Below are positions 11,224 through 23,534 of a stretch of 64,000 nt of DNA, one piece after another. A model generated the notes under the pieces. That model saw nothing but the letters and a program-made list of their open reading frames with translations. It did not search any database and was not told where the DNA came from. The stretch is from contig JAZGUH010000071.1 of assembly GCA_037893225.1 (NCBI GenBank), positions 248,001 to 312,000 on the forward strand, given 5' to 3'. The DNA comes from Hippasteria phrygiana. Its lineage: Eukaryota > Echinodermata > Asteroidea > Valvatida > Goniasteridae. Positions within the stretch are counted from its first letter, which is position 1; each line of letters starts with the position of its first letter. The position numbers and the translations under genes were made by a program.

Positions 11224-11693
11224 ATATTTTCTCCAGCAGAGCAGATGAAAGGGTTGGGGAATTAACTTTAATTTATACAAGCTACATGTAATTCTTGTTG
11301 AACATGAAAGGATCCTGGTATCCCTGTTTGAAAATGTACAATGTTTGGCTGACTCAACTGACCTGCTTGAGTTTCAAGGTTGCTCATTTTTCAAGTTCAG
11401 AATTTCACAAGATATCATCTTTAATATAAGTTCTGTGCTTCAGCCAATATTGTATCTCATGCAATGTGTACATGTACACTGTGACTAAAGTTGTCTTTTT
11501 CTTTGTCAAACATGCTTTTTGGGGTTCAATTGTTTTATTTTTCAGCTTAGCAGTCGGGACTTACATGTGTATAGTAAATTTCCTGGTATTTTTAAGTCTT
11601 ATGAAAACCGTGGAAGAATGGATGCGCACATACCTTGTACATCTGTGCATAAATTCAATCATATGTGATTCGGTCTTTGCCTTGTGTGTCTAT

Positions 11694-11932
11694 GGGGGTT
11701 TTCGAAACGCTGGCTTCGTCTCCGCTTTGACTTCGTCTCTGAATTCTGAATAACTGAGAAGCAAACAAAATGCAAGTATTCTAATTTTTGCTTTCATAAT
11801 CAACCGAATGAATGTTCCTGAAGCAGAACATGCACCAAAATTTTTAATATTTCCATTTGGTTTGCTTCTGAGTTATTCAGAAGTCGGAGACAGAGCCGGA
11901 GCCGAGACGAAGCCAGCGTTTCGAAAAACCCC
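11694..11932. mobile_element. Long foldback MITE (arms about 75 bp)
   Basis: The left end GGGGGTTTTCGAAACGCTGG and the complement of the right end agree over about 75 bp (CTTCGTCTC, CTGAATAACT, GAAGCAAA). TAT flanks both ends (11691-11693 and 11933-11935), consistent with a TA or 3-bp duplication. No transposase coding. Harbinger- or mariner-like, class not settled. Confidence 0.7.
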
Positions 11933-12497
11933 TATTTGTGAATCTTCCCATTCCTGGTTCTATCATTATCACTGTGTAGTTGGTGTAAATTCCAGTGAGT
12001 GGGATGCCATTGAAAGTTTAAGGACATATTTATCTATGCTTACCAACTACTGGTTTTTGCCGTTACTTCGACACCTCCAACACCTCCAACTGCATGTATT
12101 TCGGGCACCTGTTCAAGTCTAATCAATACATTTGTACATTCTCTGATCGATGATGAGCATACCATCATTTTCAGTTTTGAATATGTTTTCTATCTTTGTA
12201 AAAATGTACATTGTACTTATTTACAATTGAGTAAACCATTCAAACATGTCATTATCCACAGTATTTTGGGGGACTAAAATGTGCACGGCAACGGGGACGT
12301 TTGATGGAAAAATTTATCAATTAATTCATAAATTGATCAGAATTTAAATTTTGATTAACAAAATAATTGTCATGGTAATGCCTCCTTTACCGTGTAGATT
12401 AACTGTAATTTATATCCTGTAATTAATTAATTACAGGAAGTCCCACAGACATTAAATATGATATTCTAAATGTCATATCAGAGTTGATAAACCCTCA

Positions 12498-12897
12498 AAG
12501 GTAGTATACAACTACTGAATTATTACGAAATACTGAACTGGACTGTAAGTAAATAGCAGTCTCAAGCATCCTGCGAAATTATGGCAGTTGGTGTGCTGCA
12601 GTTTTCAAGAAAAGTGGAAATTTATATCATTTTCCAATGATTGTCGGCTGACAATCGTTGGAAATAGTTTAGTTCCCCGAACTGATAATTCCCTGACTCT
12701 GTAAATTGCTCCGTTTTGTCTAAAGTATAGTCAGGGAACCATACTATTAAAACAATTTCTTTTTCTCTCTGTTTTCCCAGCATCTATGCACACAAAACTT
12801 AAAACAGTGTATCAGTGTGGTCAGTGTATAAAATACTAACCCCCAAATCCACTTATTTCTGAAAATTACAGCAAAAGCAAATGATGTATACTACCTT
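12498..12897. mobile_element. Inverted-repeat element AAGGTAGTATACA (400 bp)
   Basis: AAGGTAGTATACA at 12498-12510 and its complement TGTATACTACCTT at 12885-12897. The interior (12530-12755) is clearly related to 23590-23835, giving a second copy. Confidence 0.7.
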
Positions 12898-13125
12898 AAT
12901 GATTACCACTACTTCTTAAGATCTAAAGAGCTCACTTCAAAAAACTACTGTATAGCACAGGGCTAAATTGTGGCAGAATCTAATAATGTTGAAGCATGCA
13001 CAATTTGCAGACTCCTAATGAAATTTTAATTGCAAGGTTTTAGAAATTGAAGAAGGAGGTGAATTAATCAGAGGTCACACTGCTTGCCTCAGACTTCTCC
13101 CAGTCTCCCATCTCCCTTCCTCCAC

Positions 13126-13144
13126 CCCCCCCCCCCCCCCCCCC
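13126..13144 (+). repeat. Poly-C run
   Basis: A run of about 19 C, interrupted only at its end. Similar C or G homopolymers occur at 23563-23576, 27758-27776, 41590-41609, 45724-45745 and 60749-60768. Confidence 0.85.
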
Positions 13145-13589
13145 ACCAGGACCTTGCAACTAATATCAAAAATAAAAAATGTTCATTTGGATAGTTTCAG
13201 GTATACTTGTAGTTAGCCCCAAAAAATAAATCATAAATCTGCTCAGATTTATTGCTATGTACATGTACATAAAGAAAAACCTTAAAGTTAAATTAATCAA
13301 CTAAGTTGAATTAAACATTATTTTGCTAACCTAAAAAATTGAATAAAAAAAAATGGCCATACATTTGTGTTCATATTATATTCATAGCTTCTCCATACCC
13401 TTTTCGTCTATTATACTAAACACAATGGAATCATCGTCCATGCATAATTTTTGTAAAAATAAGACCTCGTCACCATGGTAATGCACTGTACAAGTCATTA
13501 TTCTTACTGGTTATTATAAAAAGCAAACGTGGAATGCATAAATAATTGACAGATGTTAATATGCACAAATTTGATGTCATGTAGTCCAG

Positions 13590-13781
13590 TTAACCCCTCG
13601 AGTACGTTTTTTTACGGGAGACGTCGCGAAATGGCCACAATGTGTTTGTGCAGTCAAGCGTAACATAAACAATAATCCAACAATGGATTGAAACTGCACA
13701 AACAGCGGCAAATGGCATCATCCGGCCTGGTGGCACTGTTTTTTGGGCGCCATATGACATCTTCCGTACGCAAAGGGTTAA
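13590..13781 (-). mobile_element. TTAA-type MITE family A (192 bp)
   Basis: TTAACCCCTCGAGTACG to CGTACGCAAAGGGTTAA with TTAA at both ends. Same core and orientation as 2787-2997. Only 16 bp separate it from the next element. Confidence 0.85.
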
Positions 13782-13800
13782 ACCTTGGCGCGAAAAGTAA

Positions 13801-14152
13801 AGGCCGGTTTATAGTCTGGAAAATGTATGCGCGATAAAAAAACAATGAATATGCAAATTACATAGCAGCAACCAAAACAGAGGACCGCATTTTCTCTGAG
13901 CGGCACAACTTAAAAAATCCAAGTTTCCAAGGTCTAACGTTATCCAAATTTTGAAATTTTAAAAACACAAAGACTTATTTATTTATCTTTCTATAAAACT
14001 TGCTATTTAATTTAGCTGCTATTTCTTCCTTTTTTCCAATGCGTGATCGTCACATCTAACATTGAATTTGGTGCTCATTACGCATACGTTGTGTGCTTTA
14101 TCGACTTCAGCGTCCGGCATTCACCATCGCTCGACCGACTATAAACCGGCCT
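13801..14152. mobile_element. Harbinger-like MITE, AGGCCGGTTTATAGTC ends
   Basis: The terminal inverted repeat AGGCCGGTTTATAGTC is at 13801-13816 and its complement ends at 14152. TAA lies directly outside each end (13798-13800 and 14153-14155), the 3-bp target duplication typical of PIF/Harbinger elements. No coding. Confidence 0.75.
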
Positions 14153-14455
14153 TAAGATTGAATGAGAAACATGAGCAGAAAGTTGCCGCAGCTAGTTTGA
14201 GTTCAAGACTTACAAAATGAAAATGAAAAATTTGAAAAAATGAAAACAGAAAGTTTTTCTCCGTTCGTAACATTGCAGATCTGAAATTAAGAGTTGTGCA
14301 TAATGTGTTCTTGCTAATGTGTCAAAAATGCCCATGACGTGTTGTACATTGTAGGAGCCTATTAAAAATAGCACTCTTTTACTGTTAGGGATGTTTGCTT
14401 TCTGTGACTGTTCGTTTGCGGTCGATGTATCCGTGTACATGTACTGTATTACATT

Positions 14456-14770
14456 CGAGAACAAGAAGAGAAAGAAAATACAAAGGAATCTTTCTTGTCC
14501 TCGGGAGTCGGTCTTTTGTTAAAATCGGTCCTCGGATGTAAAAATACGTGCTTAGTCTTTGGGGTTGTTATATTAACCCTAACGTCCTAGGCATTCACTT
14601 GGGGTACAGTACACTGTACTACAAAATACTACTCAATACTACTCTATTCTCATAGGCCAGTGTAGTAATAGTACTGCATACTACAGTTTACTCAAGTAGT
14701 ATTTTGTAGTATTTGGTGACGTAAGGGTTAAAGGAACAATAGGAAACACAAAGCATTGTCCTCAGTAGTA
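14456..14770. repeat. Second copy of the GAGGACAA repeat, interrupted
   Basis: Matches 4913-5070 on both sides of a 151-bp insertion at TTAA (14573-14576 and 14728-14731). Confidence 0.7.
14577..14727. mobile_element. TTAA-target MITE with proven empty site
   Basis: The 151-bp element starts CCCTAACGTC and ends GACGTAAGGG, flanked by TTAA on both sides. The host repeat's other copy carries a single TTAA at the same point (5031-5034), which establishes both the boundaries and the duplication. The interior is rich in 'tagtatttt'/'aaaatacta' inverted words. piggyBac-like by target and CCC ends. Confidence 0.85.
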
Positions 14771-15109
14771 TAGGAAAAGACGACTGTGTGTACATGATGT
14801 AGTTGTATACAGATGCATGTGTGAATTGCCATCTCATTGCAGAACTGTGAAGCATATTATTTCCTACACGGCTTGATCAATTGTCATGGCAACTATCAGT
14901 ACCATTAATTGCCCTGGTCATCATCAAAGCATTCATATGAACTCAGTCCATTGTGGAAGGTCGTTAATTTCACTAAGTAGAGACTAGTCTCAATACAAGC
15001 CGTCTATAAGTGGTACATGGTTACTGGACAGTAAGTAGACAACAAAATAATCCACCAATCGCAGGCACTGCAGTTTCTGGCTAATGTGTTGAGTGTGGCA
15101 TTCATGGAT

Positions 15110-15770
15110 TTAAGCCGTGTCCGCACTGGACTTTTTTTTGGAAGGTTTTACCGCGACGATGGTAAAATGAAAAATGGTCAAATGTGACCACTGTCCGCAC
15201 TTGGACTTTCGACATAGGAAAATTTTACCGAGACCGTGGTAGAAGTAACCGAGCTGTCATAAGGACTCATGAGGGCGCTTTGCGTGACCTTTACATTGAC
15301 GCGATTGACCCAAATTACAGGTGCCTTTTCACTTTTCCGGCTGATGTGTACACGTAGGACTACATCTTTAGCACCAATCAAACTTCCGACTGTATCAATA
15401 ATAAAATATATGCCATGATTGCGACCAAAAGAGGAACAACGCACTGGAATTTGGAAACTTGCCACGTGCACCGCACTGCGGTGAAACAATGCAAAGCGCA
15501 TGCGTGGTGTTCCAGTGTAGCATGACCTCGTGCTCGGGCCGGATGTACGTTTTCCTGAGCCGCTTTTACCGACTCGCACTTATCGTCTCGGGAAAAGTTA
15601 CCTGGTCAGTTTTCCTGGGCAGCAGTTGCCCGGTAGAAGTAACCGCTGGACTCAGGAAAAGTAACTGAGAGGAAAACGTCCTAGGCTGTCCGCACTGGAC
15701 TTAAAATGGGAAAAGTACCCATCGTCTCGGTATGTTTTACCCAAAAAAGTCCAGTGCGGACAGGGCTTAA
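15110..15770. mobile_element. 661-bp inverted-repeat element, GTGTCCGCACTGGAC ends
   Basis: The left end TTAAGCCGTGTCCGCACTGG and the right end CCAGTGCGGACAGGGCTTAA are complementary over about 28 bp, with TTAA (or TAA) at both edges. TGTCCGCACTTGGACTTT recurs inside at about 15191-15208 and again at 15688-15704, so the ends are iterated. A 133-codon minus-strand open frame inside (15178-15579) shows no family I recognise and is probably chance. Confidence 0.7.
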
Positions 15771-16904
15771 GTCAGATTAATTGAGTGAGTCAGGTTCAAC
15801 CTCCTCTATCACCATGACATTTTCCTGAATATACGCCAGCTCACTTCGTACATGTTATGAAATAATGGTGATAAGAACAACTTGAATCAAGGCTAGGTAG
15901 GGCTGCTGATCATGGTTAAAAATCAACAATTGTCAGGATTGTATAAGAGTAATTTGAGAGGGCTATTGGTAGTTGGTACTCTCCTTTTTTAGTAATTCAA
16001 CCTTCAATCTGAGTCCCAAGTCCTCATTGTCAAAATGAGTCTGAGTCCTGCATCACGTAGATTGAGTGTGAGTTTTATCATGGAGGAATAGAATTTAGTG
16101 TGAAAACTCAGTCATTTATTTGAAGGATCCTTAATTACGGTAATACTGTTGGTTTAGAATAAATGAATTACCAGGAAAGATGATGAAAATATAGCATGGA
16201 TGGTGTGCTAGAAATGTTGCAGTGTTACCACTAGAAGATGTGACTCTCCTTGCATATTCATGGAAACATGTTGCTGGATGGAAAATGCCTAAACAAAGTG
16301 CCCAAACAAAGATGTACTTGTGTAGCTGTGTTTTATTTTAAGCTGTGGTCAATCTCATCATGCTCTGATGTAAATATTTAAATTACTTGACATCATCATG
16401 CATTGTATTATCTTGTCACTTCTCATTAAACCTAACTCCTTAGGGTGTGTGGAAAATCATATTAAAATTGGAGGATTCAGTGCTCAAACCCCAACTCTTT
16501 TCAATTTATATACATACTGCACATGACGCGTCTCTGTGTGTAAAATGTCAGCCTACATGTACATGAAGAGATTGTCAAAAAGAACAATGTGCTAGTGTAA
16601 TGTGTTTAGCATTGTGACATTAATCAATAGTGAATATTGATTACGGTTAGCTTCTGGGAAAGGTCCACACAGTACATGTATGTAATTATGCCAGTGTGAC
16701 TTAATTAAGGTGGGTTATTTTTAAATTATTTAGAGTGCTTAAGGGAACTCTTTGTGATGGAGCGGCCTCGTTTAAGTGAAAACCATTCAGTAGAATTGTA
16801 GGCAAAATCTGTCTATGTAAACGAGTGAATTCTCTAAAAAGAACTGCAAAGAAGAAGAATACTTCCCCCCCCCCTCCCACAAGTATGTACATGCTACATG
16901 TATA

Positions 16905-17042
16905 TATGCTCAGTGCTTTCCGAGAGCCTTTGAGGAAGAATTCACAGGCTTACTGGGGATAGACCTCCTCCTTATAGTGCAGACATCTTAACCACTCAAC
17001 CACCAAGCTTGTACCAAACGGAAAGCACTGAGCTGAGCATAC
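16905..17042 (-). repeat. tRNA-like (Leu/Ser type) SINE or pseudogene within short inverted repeats
   Basis: The reverse complement reads TGGTTGAGTGGTTAAGA (A box TGGTTGAGTGG) and further on a degenerate B box (GTGAATTCTTCC). GCTCAGTGCTTTCC at the low end and GGAAAGCACTGAGC at the high end are complementary. The B box is too poor for a working tRNA. Confidence 0.45.
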
Positions 17043-17056
17043 AGTGCTTCATACAA

Positions 17057-17075
17057 ATAATAATAATAATAATAC
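17057..17075 (+). repeat. (ATA)n microsatellite
   Basis: AATAATAATAATAATAAT. Confidence 0.8.
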
Positions 17076-17937
17076 ATGTACACTGTCTTCCAATTTTCAT
17101 TATCCTCCATACAAATTCCATCTTCTCACTATATGTATGCTACATTGCATGCATGTCCATATTGTTTGATATTGTCCATGCTAATGCATATGTATGGATA
17201 TATTTGCAGTTAATTATTCATTCTACTGCCGCATTAACACCACTCAGAATGTGAACACATATTGCCATTGTGCATACATTCCATGTGATTTTTAATAAGC
17301 CATGCCCGCTTACATTGATTAAAAAACCTTGGGTGGATGTATAATCGCATGCTGGGGTAATACCAATGAGTATTATCCAGCCATCTGCTCAATGACTAAG
17401 CTATATTAACAGCAGACATTTACTTATAACAAGCAAACACTAATTGCTTCCAGACATTCAGTTGTATGGAATAAACGAGAGACTGCATATGGAAACTGTG
17501 GTCTTGTATGCTAAATAAGCAGTGTTTAGTTTCCACTAAAAAACGGGCAAGAGTTTTAGGATTGAGAGATGTCAAACTCAAACAAATTTATATGAAGTCA
17601 TTTGAATTTTAAAGTGGTATGATAAATAATTCAGTTAAATTTGGATGCAGTCAATGGAACGCAGAAGTCCATTTATTGGTGAATTTACATTTTGCATGGA
17701 ATTATTATTATTTGTGTTATCTTAAAATATAAATGAGACAATTTTCCTTTGAATTTATTTGAATGCAGATTTTTCCTTTCTGTTTCCTGTGGAATAAGAT
17801 TCATGACAATAAAGGTGTTTAAAAAACATTGAAATAGGTCATTAAGAGTTTCTTAGTGTGTACTCAAACAATGGTGATGAATCAAATGTTCATGTTTGTT
17901 TTTTATCTAAATTTTATCTGATTTAAAAAAAAAAAAA

Positions 17938-18196
17938 CCTAACCCTGCTGAATCCAACAGGATCCAACTATTTGATATTCCCGTTGGACCCTGTTGGATT
18001 GAGCAGCTAACTCACAGTGTTACAATCCTGTTGGATTTAGCAGACAAGTCATTGTTTGTTTTTAGTAACCTAGCAACTTGACTTGTTGGACTGCGTTGGA
18101 CTGAGCAGGAAACTCATATGAGTCGCCGTTGGACTCTGTTGGATTTAGCAGGGTAGTCCTGGGGAACCATTAGGGGGTTAGGGTTTTAATGGAAGT
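17938..18196. repeat. Palindromic element built of GTTGGATT-AGCAG modules
   Basis: CCTAACCCTGCTGAATCCAAC at the left is the complement of GTTGGATTTAGCAGGG at about 18138-18153. Related modules recur at 17992, 18028 and 18087. GGGGTTAGGGTTTT closes the right side. Confidence 0.55.
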
Positions 18197-18651
18197 CAAG
18201 AATAAAAACCTAGCCATTCACACCATTTCTTAATAGAGAATTCTATAATATATAAAAATGTATACATTTCTTACAAATTTTCCTCATTTTAGCTGAAATA
18301 AATGGCAGTTGTATGTTGGGCATCTGAAGTCCACAACAGTGTGCTTCATGTATAAACCTTTCATGTGAATGCAAATAATATCATGTCATTACAAATCAAT
18401 CGATTTATCAGTCATGTCAAGAATACAAGTAATACATTTTGTAATAGGATTGTCAAAAAGCCCAATGAACCAAAACAAATGTGGTGAACTGAATTATTTC
18501 ATGTCTAATGTGATAATCCATATAATGTGATAAACATGCATACTGAGCATACACGCACATTTACACGTACTCAAGAATAATCTGATTTCCATCCTATTGA
18601 AGCAATGCGCTATTTGTTTGAAGTTGTCGTTGAATTAAAGATGTTTAACCT

Positions 18652-18893
18652 GGGGCCAATTTCATAAAGCTGTTAAGCACACAAATTTGCTTAGCATGCA
18701 AATGCTTCCTTGATAAAAACTGGATTACCAACCAGATGTCCATGTTTGGAATATTGCTTTTGACTGGCATTCAGCTGTTGTTTGCTTAGCATGAAAATTA
18801 CATGGACTTTTGGCTGGTAACTCGTTTTTAATAAGCAAGACATTTTCATGCTAAGCAATTTTTTAGGCTTAACAGCTCTATGAAATTGGCCCC
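18652..18893. mobile_element. Palindromic 'GGGCCAATTTCAT' element (242 bp)
   Basis: Begins GGGGCCAATTTCATAAAGC and ends GAAATTGGCCCC. Internal halves mirror each other (TTGCTTAGCATG and CATGCTAAGCAA). No coding. Class unknown. Confidence 0.75.
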
Positions 18894-18987
18894 TGGTTGG
18901 TTTGAATAGGATGGTTTCATTCAGACAAGCTGACCCAATTTTCCCCAAAAAAATGTGTTAAAAATAAGTTCTTCATCATTCTGAACT

Positions 18988-19182
18988 GGGCCCAATTTCA
19001 TGGCTCTGCTAACCACAGCATTCCGTGCTTACGATCACCATTTTGCGCTAACAGGAAAATTCTGCGCTCAGGAGCAAAAATTCCCTGCTAACATGTTAAA
19101 TACGCTTGCCAAGCATAGAATTTTCTGCTACAGTAAGCAGGGATTTTTCACTAACGGTAAGCAGAGCCATGAAATTGGGCCC
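18988..19182. mobile_element. Palindromic 'GGGCCCAATTTCATG' element (195 bp)
   Basis: GGGCCCAATTTCATGGCTCT and its near-perfect complement AGAGCCATGAAATTGGGCCC at the far end. Related to 18652-18893 by its outer 15 bp, different inside. Confidence 0.75.
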
Positions 19183-20248
19183 TGTACGTAATATGAAACT
19201 GTGAACTTTGCATACATACAATGTACAGGTGGTAAAGGTACATTTGGGAAACAAAATGCTCAATCAGCTGTTTTTGTGTTTGGTTTTTATGTGTTTTGTT
19301 TGCCTTTTATTTTTTGTGCAAAGTAAATAGGAACATTGATTATGGACGAAAGCTGAGGTCTGCATATTATAAATGTACAGTGTTGGTTTTTGTTAATTTG
19401 TTGTGGAGATGACAGCAAGTGAATAACCTAGAAGCTACTGAGTGTAGTCTATTTGCCAGTACATCTATGTCAGCTCTGGGACAAATTATAGCCCAAATGC
19501 CCCTGGCCTCCATACACATCCCATTATCTCTGTGTGTACAGTACATGTACATGTATATATTTGTGTTTTACACACTTTCTGCATAAAGGCTAGAGGTAGC
19601 TGAACTAGGATTGTGATAACACAAAATATGGAAGTAAAATATTGACGGAAAAACCAGTTATCCTCACAGTGAAACCATGAATGCATCCTGATATCAAATT
19701 GTCACAAGTTAGGTTATTGCTTTGAGTGTCACATTGCAAACAAAACAATAAAATTAAATCTATATTGTAACTTGTTAAAATCGCATTAAAGATGGCCTCT
19801 GATTGTACAACAATAAGTTATTGTGATAATTGGAACTGATAATTGGAAGGTATTATATACATGTAAATCCTTCTCATTGAGCAGGTGCATACTGGCAGGT
19901 GCGTCACATGTTTTACAGATGCTAACACTATTAAACAGACTGAGCCACGAAATGTCCTTGTTTGTTGACGTATACTAATATGATCAATCTTACCAGTGAC
20001 ATCTTACATCAAGTGATTGGTAGGGTACTAAGAGTTATCCTACAAGGGCAGGTCAAGGTTGGTAGACGAGGAGGTGGGGCAAAACTAGAAAATGAGAGAG
20101 AACAGAATGCTATGGCCAGAATGACAGTCATCCTCAAAGGTGTTATAGACCTTTTTGGATCCAGAAGTGTAATGCAAACAAATAGAGTTTGCATATCTGT
20201 AGCTTCACACACTGTGCACTGGCAGTTAACTAAAGATAAACAAGAATG

Positions 20249-20502
20249 CAGAGTTGGAGTGGAGTCCCTGCAAGTACTTTCACAAGTACTTTTGCAAGCC
20301 CAGTCAGAAGTCCTTTCATAAAGCCAGTCACAAGTAACTGGATGAACAATGACAAAGGAATGCCTTTGTCAAAGTCATTTGAATAGCTTGTGATTGGGAT
20401 TAGGACTGGAGGGCTTGTGATGGACTTGCAGGGACTTGCAGGGACTTGCAGGGACTTGCAGGGACTTGTGATGGACTCGTGATGGACTCGACTACATCTC
20501 TG
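20249..20502 (+). mobile_element. hAT-like MITE family B, copy 1
   Basis: Ends CAGAGTTGGAGTGGAGTCC and GGACTCGACTACATCTCTG, with a perfect 8-bp target duplication CAAGAATG at 20241-20248 and 20503-20510. Contains a tandem array of GGGACTTGCA (about 20425-20468). 8-bp duplication plus CAG ends fit hAT. Confidence 0.85.
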
Positions 20503-21039
20503 CAAGAATGTATGTAACTGTCATTGTGTGGCAACTTGTAAAACATGAGGAACATAATGTGATTTACAGGTATTGTACTCATATGTAAAACACAACATGA
20601 CATCACATTTGTAGATGCACTCTTCCTACATGTATGTGTACTTTCATAAATATACGTTTCCAGTTTTTAATAAAAGACAATTCTTAACGGTGTAAATTGT
20701 GTTCTTAATTGTGTTCTTAATTGTGTCTGCATTGCAGACATTTTATACATAGTGAAATACAATTAAGATTCAAGCATGTTTCCCATGATTTAATACCACA
20801 TTTTGCAGATACATTGTACATGCACATTCATTAGTGCCTGGTATGTTTTTCATTCAAGCATCATTGTGTGAAAAAAAGCCATCTTTCAGAACATGATTGG
20901 AAAGTTTGAATAGCTTGACAAAAGTAGGTTTCAACTCTCCACATACATGTATCTACCCCCACTCACCCACATATCCCGCCCCTCCCTCTTCTTGAAACAA
21001 GCTTGAAACAAGTCTCTGGTGGTACACCTCTAGCTGACT

Positions 21040-21273
21040 CATTGATCTCTATATAAACTGGATAGCTCATTGGCCATTGCGCGCTGTACAAGCAACTGTA
21101 CAACCATATTACCACTCCAAATTTACCACTGATAGCTATGTAAGGAGAACGAGGATTAAAGGAGAACCTGGGGACAAGGTTTGCAAACCTATTGTATTGG
21201 GAGTGATAACATGGCAGACGGTGGCCTCAACGCGACCAGCTGATGCGCTATCCAGTTTACATAGAGATCAGTG
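21040..21273. mobile_element. hAT-like MITE family C, CACTGATCTCTAT ends
   Basis: Left CATTGATCTCTATATAAACT and right AGTTTACATAGAGATCAGTG are complementary with few mismatches and extend to GGATAGC. They are flanked by a perfect 8-bp duplication AGCTGACT (21032-21039 and 21274-21281). Confidence 0.85.
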
Positions 21274-21881
21274 AGCTGACTAGATACACCTCTTTCATGA
21301 CTGCTTGTTACACGTACATGTCACTTTAATTTTCAGATATCCCATAATATACAATGTTTGTTGATGCTGTTATTGAATTCTTGTCACATGTTACATCCCC
21401 AGCAGATGGAATAGCAGACACCAAAGGTGTGATATGCCTACATGAATGTTTCGTCTCCGCCGTCTACCATTCCCATGATGCCTCTGTGATTAATTTCTCA
21501 TCTGTCATCTTAGTAGCATGCTGCTGGGCCTTGTAGAAGATGTCTATATAAACCCACTCCACAGCCATTCATTTAGTCTCAGGGTTAGCTGCTTGCACTC
21601 CATGATTTACAGATTAAAGGCGTCGTTGATTTCATGAAGATGGCCTTACCACAGACCCAACGCCAGGGCTAGCTTGAGGGAGAATGGCATGCTCTGTGTA
21701 TCCAGGTCATTGGGTTTGATTGATTCAGACAGGCTGGAAGAATACGCAATCAAGACGAACGTGGGTGTCAAGGGGGTGCATTCTACCTGTATATCATAAA
21801 ATATAGCGCTATACAGTATTTCATAGTATCTCTTTGGCTGATTATGAAAAATTCTCAAATTAAAAAAAAGTTTTGGTTTGT

Positions 21882-22078
21882 TTGTTATAGTGTATAATGG
21901 TATGTATTAAATACATCAATTTGGGAGCCAAAGATGATATTCATTATAGCCAAATGTTCGGTATAGCGGTGTTTATTATAGTGAATAGTGGTATGTATTG
22001 AATACATCAATTTGGGAGCCAAAGAGAATGTTCGTTATAGCCAAGTGTTCAGTATAGTGGTGTTTGTTATAGCGAAGT
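21882..22078 (+). repeat. Tandem duplication, about 91-bp period
   Basis: Two consecutive units share GGTATGTATT, AATACATCAATTTGGGAGCC and TATAGCCAA.TGTTC with a 91-bp offset. The word GTTATAG closes each unit. Confidence 0.75.
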
Positions 22079-23534
22079 ACTGTATTGTCATATCTACCAC
22101 ACAAACCATCATGTTCTATTCAGTTTACTTTGGCTGTGCCAAATTTACTCTAGTAATTTCACCCATTTTATTGCACAGTTTGGTTGATGGTTGTTGTTTT
22201 TTTCCCAGACCTCGGTGGTGATATATTAATGTCAAATGGTCTTGGACCTAGTTGTATTTTACTTGTTACACAACCACAAATAATACCATGTACACGTACC
22301 AACATGCATTGATTTTGTAAATTATCCATATTAGTGAAGACACACGTACATGTAGTTCCACAAACACATAAGTGTGGTAGTCTGTAGTGAGCTGTTATCC
22401 TTCAAAATTTGAAGGCCCCCATCCTGAAAAGAAACAAAAAATGTGAATCAGATTGTCAGCACTCCAATAATTTATGGTTGCCTTGGAAATAATTTTCCAA
22501 CATTGTGATTAAATGTAAGTGTGTAGCTGTGATGTTGAAATCAGTCGTTGGCAGTAATGAAAAGCAAGGTCAAAATGGTGAATTAGTCTTTGTTAAAAAT
22601 GGTAACTTTGGAAACTACTTTTGAGTATTGATCAATTTAAGACTTCAATAAACAACATTTTTTTCTAACAAATCTCATCTACCAGCAAATCATGTCAGTG
22701 TAAAATTAAAATACATACAACTTTTGTGCTAAATACAGGTACAAAATGGTTAAATGACTGCAACATTAAGAAGCCTGTGTTTTTTACCCACTATATTTTG
22801 GGAGGAGATATTGGGGTTTTTATTAACCAGTGTTGAAGATTAATGTAAAAAAAAAGGGGGTTTGCACATTTTCTACAAGCAAAACTGCCTGTCCAAATTT
22901 ATTTTGCATTCTAACGGACAGGGAGAAATGTGGCAAGAAAAATCTCCAGTCACAATGTTCAACTTTGCATGAGAAGATTTCTTGTGCATCTGACATTTTG
23001 AGGCCCTTGTATAGTTGTGGAGAGGTAGTAATGAGTATTTTACTGTTATTCAGGAAAAAAAGTCAACAAGTAATTTGGAATAGCTCGCGGATCTGCTCGG
23101 GATGTATTTAGACCATCACCAGCAGGACGAATCATTATTAAGATTGAGTAGAGATTCTTGTCCTGTACACTCAGCATAATGGCAGTCCCAGAGTGTTTGT
23201 CTCTAATGCTCATGACGTCAATCCTTCCATTTTTTTAACCCTTGCCAAGAATTGCATCGCTTTGTGCTTAAATGTGTCACAAACAAGCGTATGTGCTGGT
23301 CACCCGTTGGAAATGGAAATCATCGCAGGTCTAGGGGAAAAACAAAAAGACGGATGATTTAATAAGGAGGGGTTATTTGCTCGGATGTAGCAACACGTTG
23401 ATCTAATCAAGCACGTGAATACGCTAGCTTTCATGTGTTTATCAGACTCGTTATTGTTGTTGTGTACATCAAGTGAGAAATTTCTCTTTGTTTTTGTAGA
23501 TTTCGTGTATGTGTGTTATATGGGTTTATACAGT

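Noticed and set aside
15178..15579. 133-codon minus-strand open frame
   Set aside because: It lies wholly inside a terminal-inverted-repeat element, has no recognisable domain, and has composition expected of chance in a GC-richer stretch.
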